Source of the DNA: CALLPQ01 sp039819545
GTDB lineage: Bacteria; Pseudomonadota; Alphaproteobacteria; Caulobacterales; Parvularculaceae
Direction of reading: 5' to 3'
Length of the DNA stretch: 44,376 nucleotides
Assembly: GCA_039819545.1 (NCBI GenBank)
Contig: JBCBRS010000025.1
Location: 1-44,376, forward strand
Shown: one piece after another, positions 31,347-41,398 of the stretch
Numbering within the stretch: the first letter of the stretch is position 1
Layout: each line of letters opens with the position of its first letter
Position numbers and translations under genes: made by a program
Notes under the pieces: generated by a model
Seen by the model: the letters and a program-made list of their open reading frames with translations, nothing else
Database searches by the model: none
Told to the model about the DNA's origin: nothing

Positions 31347-32906
31347 TTAAGGGCGCAGGATGCGAAACGCGCCGGTCAATACCGCCAAAAGCCCGTAAAG
31401 GATAGCCCCGGCCGCGGCGATGCCAATCACGCTGATCCATTGACGTCCAAGCAAGAAAGCCGTCATCTCCTCCTGGTACGGAAGGCTTGCGATCAACGCC
31501 AGGGCGAGTAAAGCCGAGAGCGCAAGAATACGGGCAAGTCCGACAAAAACAGACAGCGTCGGTTGAAAAAGCTGGCGTTGGTGAAGGCTGAATGCCAGCA
31601 ACATTACCTGTGCCCAGGCGGCCAGGGAGGTTGCAATGGGAATGCTGAGAAAGCCAAGCCGGGGGAACAGCATGAGCGCTAGCCCAGTATTCAACGCAAT
31701 GGCGATCAGGGCAAGGATCATTGGCGTGCGTGTATCCTCGCGGGCGTAAAAGGCGGGTAGAAAGACCTTCTGCCAGACAAAGGCGGGCAGACCGATCCCG
31801 AAAAGCGCGAGCGCGGCCCCGGTGCGTGCCACGTCATCAGCGGTAAAGGCGGAACCCGAAACGCCGAACAGGCTAAGGGCGTCGCCCGCAAGCCCGCGAT
31901 AAAGCGCATCGCAAATGGGTGCGGCCATAATCATAAAGGCTGCTGCAGCCGGAAAGCACAAAAGCGCGGCAGCCTCGATAGCGCGATTTAGCGTGGAGAC
32001 AGCGCCCGCCTCGTCACCACTTTTCACGCGCCGTGATAAATCTGGCAGGAGGATGCTGCCCATGGCGATGCCAATCACCGCAAGCGGAAGTTGATAAAGC
32101 GCATCGGCATTCATCAGCCATGAAACCGCCCCCGGCTGCTGACTGGCAATATTGGTGCCGACGATCAGATTGATCTGCAACGCACCGGCGCTGATAAACC
32201 CTGGTGCCCCTAGCGCCAGAAGCCGCCGGACCCCTGGGCTAAATCGTGGCCGCCGAAAGGGCAGCGCAAAATGCTGTTGCCGGATGCCCCACCATAAAAG
32301 ACCAAGCTGAGCAATACCGCCCAAAAAGACACCCCAGGCTGCGGCAATGCCCGCCTGTTGCGTGTCTCCCCGGGCATAAAGGAGGATACCGCCAATCAGA
32401 AATATATTGAGGAGTAAGGGTGCGCCGGCAGAGGCAGCAAATCGTTTGAACGAATTCAGGATACCACTGAACAGCCCCACCAGTGACATACAGAACAGAT
32501 AGGGAAACATGATCCGTGTATAGAGTACCGTCAGGGAAAACTTTTCCGGATCTTTAGAAAAGCCCCCGGCCAGCAGGTAAACGAAAGCAGGAGCAGCCAG
32601 CTCAACGATAATCGTCAGGACCGTGAGGATCAGGACGAGCCCTGCCATCACATCGGCAGCAAAGGCGCGGGCGGCCTCCCGGTCTTCCACGGCGCGAGCC
32701 TGGAACAAGGGGATGAACGCAGCGTGAAACGCGCCTTCGGCGAACAGGCGGCGGAACATGTTGGGCAGGCGAAAGGCTGCCCAGAATGCATCGGCCACGG
32801 GATTGCCACCCGCGCCAATGACACCGGCGACGAGGATTTGCCGCACAAAGCCAAAGACGCGGCTCAGCAGGGTTAATCCCGAAACGGTGGCCAGTGATTT
32901 TAGCAC
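31347..32906 (-). CDS. murJ: Lipid II flippase MurJ
   Basis: A 519-residue integral membrane protein of the MOP exporter superfamily, which flips the peptidoglycan precursor lipid II to the outer side of the inner membrane. The N-terminal signature SRVFGFVRQILVAGVIGAGG and the FRLPNMFRRLFAEGAFHAAF stretch (the arginine-rich cavity start) are characteristic of MurJ; about 14 hydrophobic helices follow. Length is usual. The gene lies 85 bases after glnD and 18 before trpS on the same strand, a known linkage in alphaproteobacteria. Confidence 0.94.
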   Translation of the reverse strand: MLKSLATVSGLTLLSRVFGFVRQILVAGVIGAGGNPVADAFWAAFRLPNMFRRLFAEGAFHAAFIPLFQARAVEDREAARAFAADVMAGLVLILTVLTIIVELAAPAFVYLLAGGFSKDPEKFSLTVLYTRIMFPYLFCMSLVGLFSGILNSFKRFAASAGAPLLLNIFLIGGILLYARGDTQQAGIAAAWGVFLGGIAQLGLLWWGIRQQHFALPFRRPRFSPGVRRLLALGAPGFISAGALQINLIVGTNIASQQPGAVSWLMNADALYQLPLAVIGIAMGSILLPDLSRRVKSGDEAGAVSTLNRAIEAAALLCFPAAAAFMIMAAPICDALYRGLAGDALSLFGVSGSAFTADDVARTGAALALFGIGLPAFVWQKVFLPAFYAREDTRTPMILALIAIALNTGLALMLFPRLGFLSIPIATSLAAWAQVMLLAFSLHQRQLFQPTLSVFVGLARILALSALLALALIASLPYQEEMTAFLLGRQWISVIGIAAAGAILYGLLAVLTGAFRILRP

Positions 32907-32991
32907 GGTGGGTTATCCTGCACGGTAGGAGTTGGCATTGCCCATAGGGGCCCCCAGCATGTAGCTGGTTTCGCGCGCTTTTGTCAGGGGG

Positions 32992-35763
32992 TCAGTTCTG
33001 CGCCACGGTCAGCACATTCAGGAGCCGCCGTTCAATGGACTGTATCCGCCGAGGGTTGGTAATCTTATAGCCCGGTGCATCCTGGAGATAAAAACTGTCC
33101 ACGGCGCGCTCGCCATACGTGGCCACATGGGCGGTGCGAATGATAACGCCAATTTCCGACAGGGCCCGCGTGAGTTTGTAAAGCAACCCCGGTCGGTCGA
33201 GACCGAGGGCCTCTACCACAATACAGGTTTGTGAGGCGTCGCTATCGATGATCACCTGCGGTGTTACGTCAAAGATGGATCGCCGGTCACCCAGTTTGCG
33301 GGGCAGTCTTGGCGCTGTTCGCGGTCGCACCTGCGCCGTCTCCAGCAAAGACCGATGCACGGCCATGACCCGATCGGTCTGCGTCAGCGGTGATCCGTCT
33401 ACGGACTGGACAACGAAGACATCAATAACGTGGTTATCCCCCGCGGTGACCGCTTGGACGCTGCGCACACTCAGCGATAGGCTAGCAACGGCACCAGCAA
33501 GATCTGATAAAAGCCCAGTGCGGTCGCGCGCATAGACGATGGCCTCAATGGAACCGTCATCGCGCAGGGATGCGCTAACCCCGGCGTTAAGACCAGCGGT
33601 TTTGCCAGCACGCAACAAAGGCGCGAAACGCGCAAGCAGCGATGGGTCAACGGCGTGGATGGCCGTATCGCGCAAATGATCGAATAGCCAGTCAACATCT
33701 GCGGTATCCCAATCGGTGAGAAGCCCGGTAACTTTTTTGTGGCTCTGGTTTAGGCGGGTGCGCAGGTGTTTTTGCAGACCGGGTTCGCCCTTCGTCAGAT
33801 AGACGCGCGCCGCCTCAAACAGCGTCCGCAATTTGCGGGTAAAGCGTTCATTGACACCCGGCGTCCCAATGACCTGCTCAAGGCAAACCGTACCCACAAG
33901 GAGCAGATTGAGCCGCGCAAGGGAGCCAACAGCCTGACAAAACTGGCGAACAGCATCGGGATCAGAGACTGTCCGCCGGTCTACCGTATTGACCATAAGA
34001 TCGTGGTGAGCCGCCGCGAAGGCAACATCGCGGGCGGTGGCTGTGCTCAGACCCAAGCGCTTGCCCAGCCGTTCAACCTTGCGCTCAACTTTCTCGATAC
34101 TGATTTTCTCACCTTGACGCACCTCCTGAAGGAGGACGCTGAGATAATAGGGGTAAGGATCATCGGCTTCTGCCAGGATGCGCGTTGCCAACGGATGCAG
34201 CTTGCGATGGTCACCGTGCCGCAACCGAGTCAAGTAATCGAGTGCGCGAAAACTCTGCTCATCAAGGGTATAGCGGCGATAAAGACCAAACCGGATGCGG
34301 CCTACAATCGGGGCAAAGGCGGGCAGAAACCGGTGGATGATCCCGGTTTCAACCATTAGCCGCAAGACATTACCCGGCTGATCCGCCTCCACAAGACAGC
34401 GACGGAAAAGACCTACCAGATCGAGCTTGTCGCGGGTATCGCGGCCGAGTGCCGTCACATGCTCGGCCATCAGGCACAGCGCATCGGGATGAATGTCGAG
34501 ACCGGGATTAGTGGCCAGCACATATAAAAGACGAAACCAGATCACGGGCTTTTTACGTGCATGGTGAGCCCGCGAAAAGGTGAGATAGCCGTTCTTCATT
34601 GCCAAACCCGCCGCCGGGTCCGCCGCGGGTTTTGCCTTCGATTTGCCGTTCGGTTTATCGACCGTCTTGCGCAAGGCCCGGACCATCGAAGCGGGAAGGG
34701 GCTTTAGAGTTTTGTTGGCTGTTCCTTTTCGATGCACCTCAAGCTTTGGCTCCATCACATGGGCCAGGCGACCCACATCGGTGGCGGTGATAAAATAATG
34801 CCGCATCAGGCGTTCGGCCGCACGCATATGCGCACGCTCCCCATACCCCATTTTTTCGGCCAGGTCTTGCTGAACGTCAAAGCTCAACCGATTGTCATCA
34901 CACTGACGGGTGTGGTGAAGATAATACCGTGCACTTAGCAAAAAATCCCGGGCAGAGGTGAGCGCTTTCTGATCGTCGGGGGTCAACATGGCGTCCAGAC
35001 CCGCTGCAAGGTGTGCACGCCCAAAGGTAAGTTGAGTGAGCCAGCCAATCTGATCGATATCGCGCAAGCCTCCTTTGCCTTGCTTGATATCAGGCTCAGT
35101 CAGATAGCGCGATTGCTCAAAGCTTTCGTGCCGGGCGATTTGCTCGTCGCGTTTGGCCGCGATAAGCGAGCGGGCCTGTTTATGGATATGGCGGTCAATC
35201 TGTTGAAAAAATGCCGCGCCAAGCGCTTCATTACCGGCAATGATCCGCGCATCAAGAAAGGCGGTGCACGCATTAAGATCGTTTTTCGCAAGCCTTATGG
35301 CCGAAGAGATCGTATGCACACCTTGGCTTAGTTTAAGCCCCGCATCCCATAGGGGATAAAAAACCTGTGCGCTGAGCGCATTCAGAGCACCCTCACTTGC
35401 CCCGCCATGGAGGATCAGTAAATCGATATCGGAATAGGGGCTCAAAAATGCGCGCCCATACCCGCCGGTGGCGAGCAGGCACAGGCTGGCGTTTTTCTTG
35501 CTGGTGCCGCTAACGGGGCCTTGGCTGACACCATTAAAAAGAGCGGTAAGGATATGATCAGTGACCGCAGCAATACGTGCACCGGCCACCCGGCCATTGC
35601 GTGTGCGCGTTAGGGGCTGGCCGCGCACGTGTTCGCTCAGTTGACGGATCGATTGGGCGAGAGCCCCGTGGGTTTGCCCCAAACTGTCGGTTCTGGCGGC
35701 TGAATTCACCCGTTGCGCCACCGCGTGGGCAGAAAGGGTGTCGGAGGCGGCAGGCGCGGGCAT
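32992..35763 (-). CDS. glnD: PII uridylyltransferase GlnD with a degenerate HD (uridylyl-removing) domain
   Basis: Nitrogen sensor enzyme that uridylylates PII under nitrogen limitation and normally removes UMP under excess. Start at 35763 (MPAPAASDTLSAHAVAQRV) gives 923 residues; the frame runs 42 codons further. The nucleotidyltransferase domain is intact: GGYGRAFLSPYSDIDLLIL (D112 and D114 of the DxD). Two C-terminal ACT domains (about 741-810 and 846-918) look normal. The HD domain does not: where E. coli has YTVDEH, L-x-H-D-I-x-K-G-x-x-x-D-H and A-D-I, this protein has YTLDEQ (498-503), LLQEVRQGEKISIEK (Q546, E547) and CLE (627-629). Only the HH pair (586-587, AAAHHDLMV) remains. Adenylyl/uridylyl removal is thus predicted to be lost. 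Part of mutS-glnD-murJ-trpS. Confidence 0.93.
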   Translation of the reverse strand: MPAPAASDTLSAHAVAQRVNSAARTDSLGQTHGALAQSIRQLSEHVRGQPLTRTRNGRVAGARIAAVTDHILTALFNGVSQGPVSGTSKKNASLCLLATGGYGRAFLSPYSDIDLLILHGGASEGALNALSAQVFYPLWDAGLKLSQGVHTISSAIRLAKNDLNACTAFLDARIIAGNEALGAAFFQQIDRHIHKQARSLIAAKRDEQIARHESFEQSRYLTEPDIKQGKGGLRDIDQIGWLTQLTFGRAHLAAGLDAMLTPDDQKALTSARDFLLSARYYLHHTRQCDDNRLSFDVQQDLAEKMGYGERAHMRAAERLMRHYFITATDVGRLAHVMEPKLEVHRKGTANKTLKPLPASMVRALRKTVDKPNGKSKAKPAADPAAGLAMKNGYLTFSRAHHARKKPVIWFRLLYVLATNPGLDIHPDALCLMAEHVTALGRDTRDKLDLVGLFRRCLVEADQPGNVLRLMVETGIIHRFLPAFAPIVGRIRFGLYRRYTLDEQSFRALDYLTRLRHGDHRKLHPLATRILAEADDPYPYYLSVLLQEVRQGEKISIEKVERKVERLGKRLGLSTATARDVAFAAAHHDLMVNTVDRRTVSDPDAVRQFCQAVGSLARLNLLLVGTVCLEQVIGTPGVNERFTRKLRTLFEAARVYLTKGEPGLQKHLRTRLNQSHKKVTGLLTDWDTADVDWLFDHLRDTAIHAVDPSLLARFAPLLRAGKTAGLNAGVSASLRDDGSIEAIVYARDRTGLLSDLAGAVASLSLSVRSVQAVTAGDNHVIDVFVVQSVDGSPLTQTDRVMAVHRSLLETAQVRPRTAPRLPRKLGDRRSIFDVTPQVIIDSDASQTCIVVEALGLDRPGLLYKLTRALSEIGVIIRTAHVATYGERAVDSFYLQDAPGYKITNPRRIQSIERRLLNVLTVAQN

Positions 35764-35901
35764 GGAAGAGATCCTGATGCTAAGGCAGAAGAGAGCATAG
35801 AACGATGAGACGCGAAATGGAATTGGCGTTTTTATCCGGCAGAGCCCAGTTATGGTACTATAGGTGAACCGGCACGGTGCTGCAGGCATTTGCGATGCTG
35901 G

Positions 35902-35929
35902 CCGGATGCTGATTACCGGATGCTGATTA
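35902..35929. repeat. Perfect 14-bp tandem duplication
   Basis: CCGGATGCTGATTA occurs twice head to tail, five bases before the mutS stop codon end. It is a simple replication-slippage product in the 170-base mutS-glnD gap. Confidence 0.9.
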
Positions 35930-35933
35930 GTGT

Positions 35934-38864
35934 TTAATCGGTCTTCAACACGGCCTTCAGCGCATAGAGCGCGTCAAGGGCATCGCGCGGGCTCATCTGG
36001 TCCGGATCAAGATCATCCAGCCGCTCGATTAAAGCCGCGCTAATGCCCGGTTCCTCCGCATCTGCCTGATCAGTGGCAGGCTCGCTCATGGCGGAAAAGA
36101 GCGGCAACGCGTCAATCGTGTCTGCTTTTTGCCGGGTAGCCTCCAAGTTTTTGAGTACTTTTGCCGCGCGCCGGGTCACCGATCGCGGCAGGCCCGCTAT
36201 CGTTGCAACGGCGACGCCATAGGAACGGTCTGCTGCTCCTGGGCCAACCTCGTGGAGGAAAATAACATCGTTCTTCCACTCTCGCACCCGCATAGAAACA
36301 TTCCGTAGGCGGGCTAACTGTCCCTCAAGCTGGGTAAGTTCGTGATAGTGGGTGGCGAACAGCCCGCGGCAGCGATTGTGATCGTGTAAATATTCAAGCG
36401 CCGCCCAGGCGATGGATAGACCATCAAAGGTTGCGGTGCCGCGCCCGATTTCGTCCATAACAACAAGCGAGCGCGGACCTGCCTGATTCAGGATTGCCGC
36501 CGTCTCGACCATCTCCACCATAAAGGTTGATCGACCTCGGGCGAGGTCATCACTGGCGCCAACCCGTGAAAAAATCCGGTCGGCAACGCCCAGATGAGCG
36601 CTTGTCGCGGGCACAAAGACACCGGCTTGAGCGAGGATTGCGATTAAAGCATTTTGCCGAAGAAAAGTTGATTTGCCCGCCATATTGGGCCCGGTGACCA
36701 GCCACAAAAGCGCGGCGCCATCAACGTGTGCTTTGTTGGCCGGTGGATCGCCGCAATTGCCCACATCACCAAGGCGGCAATCATTGGCGATAAACCGCTC
36801 CCCGGTTCTGGCAAGCGCTGCTTCCACCACCGGGTGCCGCCCGCCGACGATAGAAAAGCTCAGGCTATCATCGATCTGTGGGCGGACGAAGTCGCGGGCA
36901 ACGGCAAGGTGCGCGTTCGCGGTGGCCACATCAATCTGCGCAAGGGCCGTGGCTGCGGTCTGGAGAGCGTTGGCGTGGGAAAGCACCAGCGTGGCGAGCT
37001 CTTCAAAGATTTCCTGCTCGCGCGCCAGCGCCTCGCCCCCTGCGCGGCTGATCCTGGTATCAAGGTCGGCAAGCTGCGTAGTGGTAAACCGCACGCAGCT
37101 TGCGAGGGTCTGGCGATGGATAAAGGTGTGATCTTCCGAAGGCGAATCGCTGCCGGAAACAGGTCCACCTGCAAGGAGTTTATCTCCCTGATTGGTGGGT
37201 ACCTCAACAAAAAAGCCGAGAACATTGTTTTGTCGAACCTTAAGCGATTTGATGCCGGTTTTGGACCGGTAGGTCCCTTCAAGACCGGCGATCACGCGGC
37301 GCGCGTCGTCGCGCAAGGATTTGACGCTATCAAGCCCGGTATCATAGCCCTTGCGAACAAACCCGCCATCACGGGCGAGGAGAGGGACCTCATCGCTCAG
37401 CGCATTGTTCAGGTGACTGAGTAATCCCGAAAACCCTGTCCCCGTCCCATCCTCCAGATCAATGAGCGCAGTTTTGAGCGTTGGGGTCAGCGGCGCGGAG
37501 AGATCGCGGGATAATTGGTTCAGTGTGCCGGCCAGCCTCCGGGCGGCGCTGATCCCCGTTCGGATCGCCGTCAGATCTCGCGGTCCACCGCGCCCCAGTG
37601 AAAGCCGCGACAGGGCCCGTGCCATGTCCGGTGTATCTTTGAGAAGTCGGCGAACATCCTCGCCGCCCGTCTTTGCACTGATGAAAAAGTCGATCTCGTC
37701 AAGACGCCCATTGATGGTGTCGGGGTTGGTCAGGGGTGCTGACAATCGCCGGGCGAGCAGGCGTGCGCCCGGCCCCGTCACGGTCGCATCGACGCTGTGG
37801 ATGAGCGAGCCTTTCCGCTCGCCCGTCTGGGTCTGGTAGATTTCAAGCGAGGCCCGTGTCGTAGGATCAATGGCAACTGCATCAGTGGCGGGGTTAAAGC
37901 GCGGCGGTTGCAGTTTTGGCAGCGTCCCGGCTTGGGTCAGGGTCACATAGCCTAACAAGCCGCCTATGGCCGCAACGCAGCCTGGGGAAAAATCACCGAG
38001 CCCATCAAGGGTAGCCACGCCCGTCATGGTGCGAAGATGATCGAGTGCGCGGGCGGGGGCAAAGCTGCTCACAGGCTGGCGGGTCTGGCGCAAAGGGTGG
38101 GTCAGGGCGCCCAGCGCTTGCTCCCATTCGGCAAAGGCACTGGGTTTTTTATCGTTGCTCGCGGCGTCTTGAGTCCAATCTGGCAGGATCAATTCTGATG
38201 GCATCAGCGCAGAAAGGTCGGCATCCAGACGATCCGCGCTCGTGGGGCGGACAAAAAACTCCCCCGTCGAGACATCGGCGCAGGCAAGGGCCCCGTCCCA
38301 ACTCTTTTTGTCTCGCCCGCTTTTACCGAGGCCCAGTGCAACAATGAAATTGTTCCGCCGCGCATCGAGGAGCGTGTCTTCGGTGAGCGTACCGGGGGTG
38401 ACAATGCGCACAATATCACGGGCGACGACTGATTTTGCCCCGCGCTTTTTTGCCTCTTCGGGCGCTTCCATTTGCTCACAGATGGCAACGGTGTGATCCA
38501 TACGGATCAACCGGGAGAGATAACTTTCATAAGCATGGAAGGGCACACCGCACATGGGTATGTCGTCACCTTGATGCTGACCTCGCCGCGTGAGTGTGAT
38601 GTCGAGGTCGCGCGCCGCAATAATGGCGTCGTCAAAAAACAGCTCGTAAAAATCACCCATGCGATAAAACAAAAGCGCATCGGGCACCCGCGCCTTGATG
38701 GACAGATATTGCGCCATCATCGGGGTGGGGCCGGTCGCCTTGTTTGCTTTGGCCTTCGTTTTTTTACTGTCTTGGTTGACGTCTTCGGTACCGTCCGGGT
38801 TTTCAGTGGGCGCCTGGGTTGCCACAGGGGCAGTGGGAGAAGACGAAAGCGAAGATGACATCAT
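35934..38864 (-). CDS. mutS: DNA mismatch repair protein MutS
   Basis: A 976-residue mismatch-recognition ATPase. The N-terminal mismatch-binding motif is FYRMGDFYELFFDDA (Phe-x-Glu at residues ~71-73), preceded by a 45-residue low-complexity lysine/acid-rich extension (KKTKAKANKATGP) that E. coli MutS lacks. The ATPase part has Walker A GPNMAGKSTFLRQNALI (about residue 727) and Walker B VVMDEIGRGTATFDG (about 800). The C-terminal stretch DALPLFSAMSE is longer than in E. coli, hence the longer total (853 there). First gene of the minus-strand run ending with trpS; starts ATG ATG, the first is taken. Confidence 0.95.
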   Translation of the reverse strand: MMSSSLSSSPTAPVATQAPTENPDGTEDVNQDSKKTKAKANKATGPTPMMAQYLSIKARVPDALLFYRMGDFYELFFDDAIIAARDLDITLTRRGQHQGDDIPMCGVPFHAYESYLSRLIRMDHTVAICEQMEAPEEAKKRGAKSVVARDIVRIVTPGTLTEDTLLDARRNNFIVALGLGKSGRDKKSWDGALACADVSTGEFFVRPTSADRLDADLSALMPSELILPDWTQDAASNDKKPSAFAEWEQALGALTHPLRQTRQPVSSFAPARALDHLRTMTGVATLDGLGDFSPGCVAAIGGLLGYVTLTQAGTLPKLQPPRFNPATDAVAIDPTTRASLEIYQTQTGERKGSLIHSVDATVTGPGARLLARRLSAPLTNPDTINGRLDEIDFFISAKTGGEDVRRLLKDTPDMARALSRLSLGRGGPRDLTAIRTGISAARRLAGTLNQLSRDLSAPLTPTLKTALIDLEDGTGTGFSGLLSHLNNALSDEVPLLARDGGFVRKGYDTGLDSVKSLRDDARRVIAGLEGTYRSKTGIKSLKVRQNNVLGFFVEVPTNQGDKLLAGGPVSGSDSPSEDHTFIHRQTLASCVRFTTTQLADLDTRISRAGGEALAREQEIFEELATLVLSHANALQTAATALAQIDVATANAHLAVARDFVRPQIDDSLSFSIVGGRHPVVEAALARTGERFIANDCRLGDVGNCGDPPANKAHVDGAALLWLVTGPNMAGKSTFLRQNALIAILAQAGVFVPATSAHLGVADRIFSRVGASDDLARGRSTFMVEMVETAAILNQAGPRSLVVMDEIGRGTATFDGLSIAWAALEYLHDHNRCRGLFATHYHELTQLEGQLARLRNVSMRVREWKNDVIFLHEVGPGAADRSYGVAVATIAGLPRSVTRRAAKVLKNLEATRQKADTIDALPLFSAMSEPATDQADAEEPGISAALIERLDDLDPDQMSPRDALDALYALKAVLKTD

Positions 38865-38954
38865 TTTGTCCTAGGCTGCGATTCCCCCTTGTGTAAAGCG
38901 GCGAGAGGCGGTCAAGGTCTTGACCGACCTTGCCGGGCTCGTCAGGGTCTGCGC

Positions 38955-39734
38955 ATGCGAAACGCCCCCGACCTTATCACGGAAATTGACCTTGGGGATC
39001 GGTCTGTGCCGGTGGAGGCGCGGATCAATCGGCGGGCCCGCCGCCTGATCGTCAAAGTCGATAGCCTGCAGGGCGTTGTGCATCTGACCGCACCATCACG
39101 CCGCGCGCTTGCCGATGCGGTGCGGTTTGCGCAAGAGCGCCGCGGCTGGATCCGCGAGGAGTTAGCCGCCGGGCCCAAGGCGCATCCGTTTGAGACTGGC
39201 GGACTTTGTCCCTATGCCGGGGTGCCGCACCGGATTGTGGCTGACGGCGGCCCGCGCGCGCCGGTGCGCCGGTTACCGGAAACCGCTGACGGCGGTCCGC
39301 ACCGGCTCGTGGTTGGCGGTGAGGCGGCGCATGTGAACCGCCGGGTGTGCGACTGGCTGAAACGCGAGGCGCGCCGCGTATTGACGGATCGGGCAGGCTT
39401 TTATGCCGGAGAGCTTGGCCGCAACCACGGGCGTATCCGCGTCAATGATACCCGCTCGCGCTGGGGCTCGTGCAGCGAGAATGGAACGTTATCGTTCAAC
39501 TGGCGGTTGATCCTCGCGCCGCCTGCCATTCTCGATTATGTGGCCGCCCATGAATGCGCCCATCTTGTGCATATGAACCATTCGAAGGCCTATTGGCGTG
39601 TGCTGGCTAGCCTCGGTGTTGATGCGAGCGCGGCCCGGCAATGGTTTCAGCATCACGGTCCGCGCCTGTTCAGCTACGGTGTTCCGCATAAGGTTGACCC
39701 GGCGACACCGGAAAACAACGAAGCGGCGGCCTGA
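38955..39734 (+). CDS. YgjP-like zinc metallopeptidase
   Basis: A 259-residue protein of the YgjP/WLM-type metallopeptidase family (DUF45), related to M48-like zinc peptidases. Start at 38955 (MRNAPDLITEIDLGDRSVPV) because the frame upstream overlaps the mutS promoter region. The active site is HECAH (H199, E200, H203) with a third ligand H209 in MNHSKAYW, the family's H-E-x-x-H-x-x-x-x-x-H layout. RINRRARRLIVKVD and RWGSCSENGTLSFNWRLILA are family stretches. Substrate unknown. It is divergent from mutS by 90 bases, and a flavoprotein gene follows 25 bases later. Confidence 0.88.
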   Translation: MRNAPDLITEIDLGDRSVPVEARINRRARRLIVKVDSLQGVVHLTAPSRRALADAVRFAQERRGWIREELAAGPKAHPFETGGLCPYAGVPHRIVADGGPRAPVRRLPETADGGPHRLVVGGEAAHVNRRVCDWLKREARRVLTDRAGFYAGELGRNHGRIRVNDTRSRWGSCSENGTLSFNWRLILAPPAILDYVAAHECAHLVHMNHSKAYWRVLASLGVDASAARQWFQHHGPRLFSYGVPHKVDPATPENNEAAA

Positions 39735-39759
39735 TCCAACCGTGCAGGAGACAAAGCCC

Positions 39760-41199
39760 ATGACACACCCTGATCTCAAAACGGACTATCTGATTGTCGG
39801 CAGCGGCGCTGTCGGTATGGCCTTTGCTGATATCATTCTGAGCGAAACCGATGCGTCGATGGTCATCGTCGATCAATATCAAAAACCCGGCGGTCACTGG
39901 AACCTTGCCTATCCCTTTGTGACCTTGCACCAGCCATCGGCATTTTACGGGGTGAGTTCAAAGGAGCTTTCCAAGGGCCGGTTGGATCAGGTGGGCCTCA
40001 ACAAGGGGCTTGGTGATCTCGCCTCCGGCGATGAAATTATGGCCTATTATGATGAGGTCATGCGCCACCAGTTCCTGCCGAGCGGGCGGGTGCAGTATTT
40101 TCCCAATTGCACCTATGAGGGCGACGGCCGCTTTACGAGCCATGTAACGGGCAAGACGCGCCAGGTGCGCGCCCGCAAACATGTGGACGCCACGTTTCTG
40201 AAAACCACCGTACCGGCAAACCACACGCCCTCTTTTTCAGTTGATCCGGCGGTCATGTTTATGCCCCTCAACGATCTGCCCAAAATAAAAAAAGCGCCAG
40301 CTGGCTACGTGATCATTGGCGCCGGTAAGACCGGGATCGATGCTTGTTTGTGGCTATTGCTCAATGGGGTTGAGCCCGACGCCATTCAGTGGATCATGCC
40401 GCGCGATGCGTGGCTACTGGATCGGCGCAATGCCCAGCCCACGGAGGAATTTTTCTTTGACACACTGGGCGCGCAAGCCGGGCAAATGGAATCAATTGCC
40501 GCCGCCACGTCAATTGAGGATATGTTCGATCGTCTTGAGGCATGCGGGTATTTTCTGCGCATTGATCCGGCGGTCAGACCGACCATGTTTCACGGCGCCA
40601 CGATCAGCCAGGCGGAGCTTGGGGAACTGCGCCGGATAAAGACTATCGTGCGTAAAGGCCGGGTTCAGTCGATCACACCAACACAGATTGTCCTTGATGA
40701 AGGGACAATCCCCACAACCCCCGATCATTGCCATGTGGACTGCTCGGCGCGCGCCATCACCAATGAGGAGATCGTGCCGGTCTTTCAGGGTGACGTCATT
40801 ACACCGCAAATGGTCCGGTCGTATCAGCCGGTATTCAGCGCCGCGATGATCGCCCATGTGGAGGCGGCCTATGACAACGAGGCTGAAAAAAACCGTCTGT
40901 GCGGGGTTGTACCGTTACCCAATCACGACACGGACTATCTCAAGTTTACCGCCGCCTTCATGATGAACCAGTATAACTGGTCGCAGGATAAAGCCTTGCG
41001 GGGTTGGCTGAGGGGTAACCGCCTCGACGGATTTTCCGGTCTGGTGGCGAGCATCAAGCCGGAAGAGACACAAAAGCGGGCTGTGATGGATCGGTTGCGC
41101 CAACACTCCATGCCCGCCATGGCGAAGTTGCAGCAGTTTTTGGGCGAATTAGCCGAAACCGGGGGCGTGACGGGATCAGCCGAGCGCGCAACACGATAA
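39760..41199 (+). CDS. FAD/NAD(P)-binding oxidoreductase, monooxygenase-like
   Basis: A 479-residue flavoprotein. The start at 39760 (MTHPDLKTDYLIVGSGAVGM) follows GCAGGAG; the long frame upstream overlaps the peptidase gene. Residues 8-40 form the first Rossmann fold (GSGAVGM, G14-x-G16-x-x-G19, FAD ADP part); a second GxGxxG-like stretch, VIIGAGKTGIDACLWL, lies at about 185-200, as in enzymes with separate FAD and NAD(P) domains. No Baeyer-Villiger fingerprint (FxGxxxHxxxW) was seen. Reaction and substrate unknown. It is likely cotranscribed with the upstream peptidase gene. Confidence 0.82.
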   Translation: MTHPDLKTDYLIVGSGAVGMAFADIILSETDASMVIVDQYQKPGGHWNLAYPFVTLHQPSAFYGVSSKELSKGRLDQVGLNKGLGDLASGDEIMAYYDEVMRHQFLPSGRVQYFPNCTYEGDGRFTSHVTGKTRQVRARKHVDATFLKTTVPANHTPSFSVDPAVMFMPLNDLPKIKKAPAGYVIIGAGKTGIDACLWLLLNGVEPDAIQWIMPRDAWLLDRRNAQPTEEFFFDTLGAQAGQMESIAAATSIEDMFDRLEACGYFLRIDPAVRPTMFHGATISQAELGELRRIKTIVRKGRVQSITPTQIVLDEGTIPTTPDHCHVDCSARAITNEEIVPVFQGDVITPQMVRSYQPVFSAAMIAHVEAAYDNEAEKNRLCGVVPLPNHDTDYLKFTAAFMMNQYNWSQDKALRGWLRGNRLDGFSGLVASIKPEETQKRAVMDRLRQHSMPAMAKLQQFLGELAETGGVTGSAERATR

Positions 41200-41398
41200 G
41201 GTGAGCCCATAGCGCGCAAAACTGCCAAATTGATGCCCATTTTGCCCTCTAGTTTTTACGGCGAAAGGGCTTAAATCTGATCGCGAGTTGGTGTTCACCT
41301 TTACAGGGATCACCGGGTTGGGTCCGCCGCCCAAAAAGCCGCGGGCACGATAATGGTCAGTCCCGAAATGAACCCCTGGACAAAAGGTTGAGAGAATC

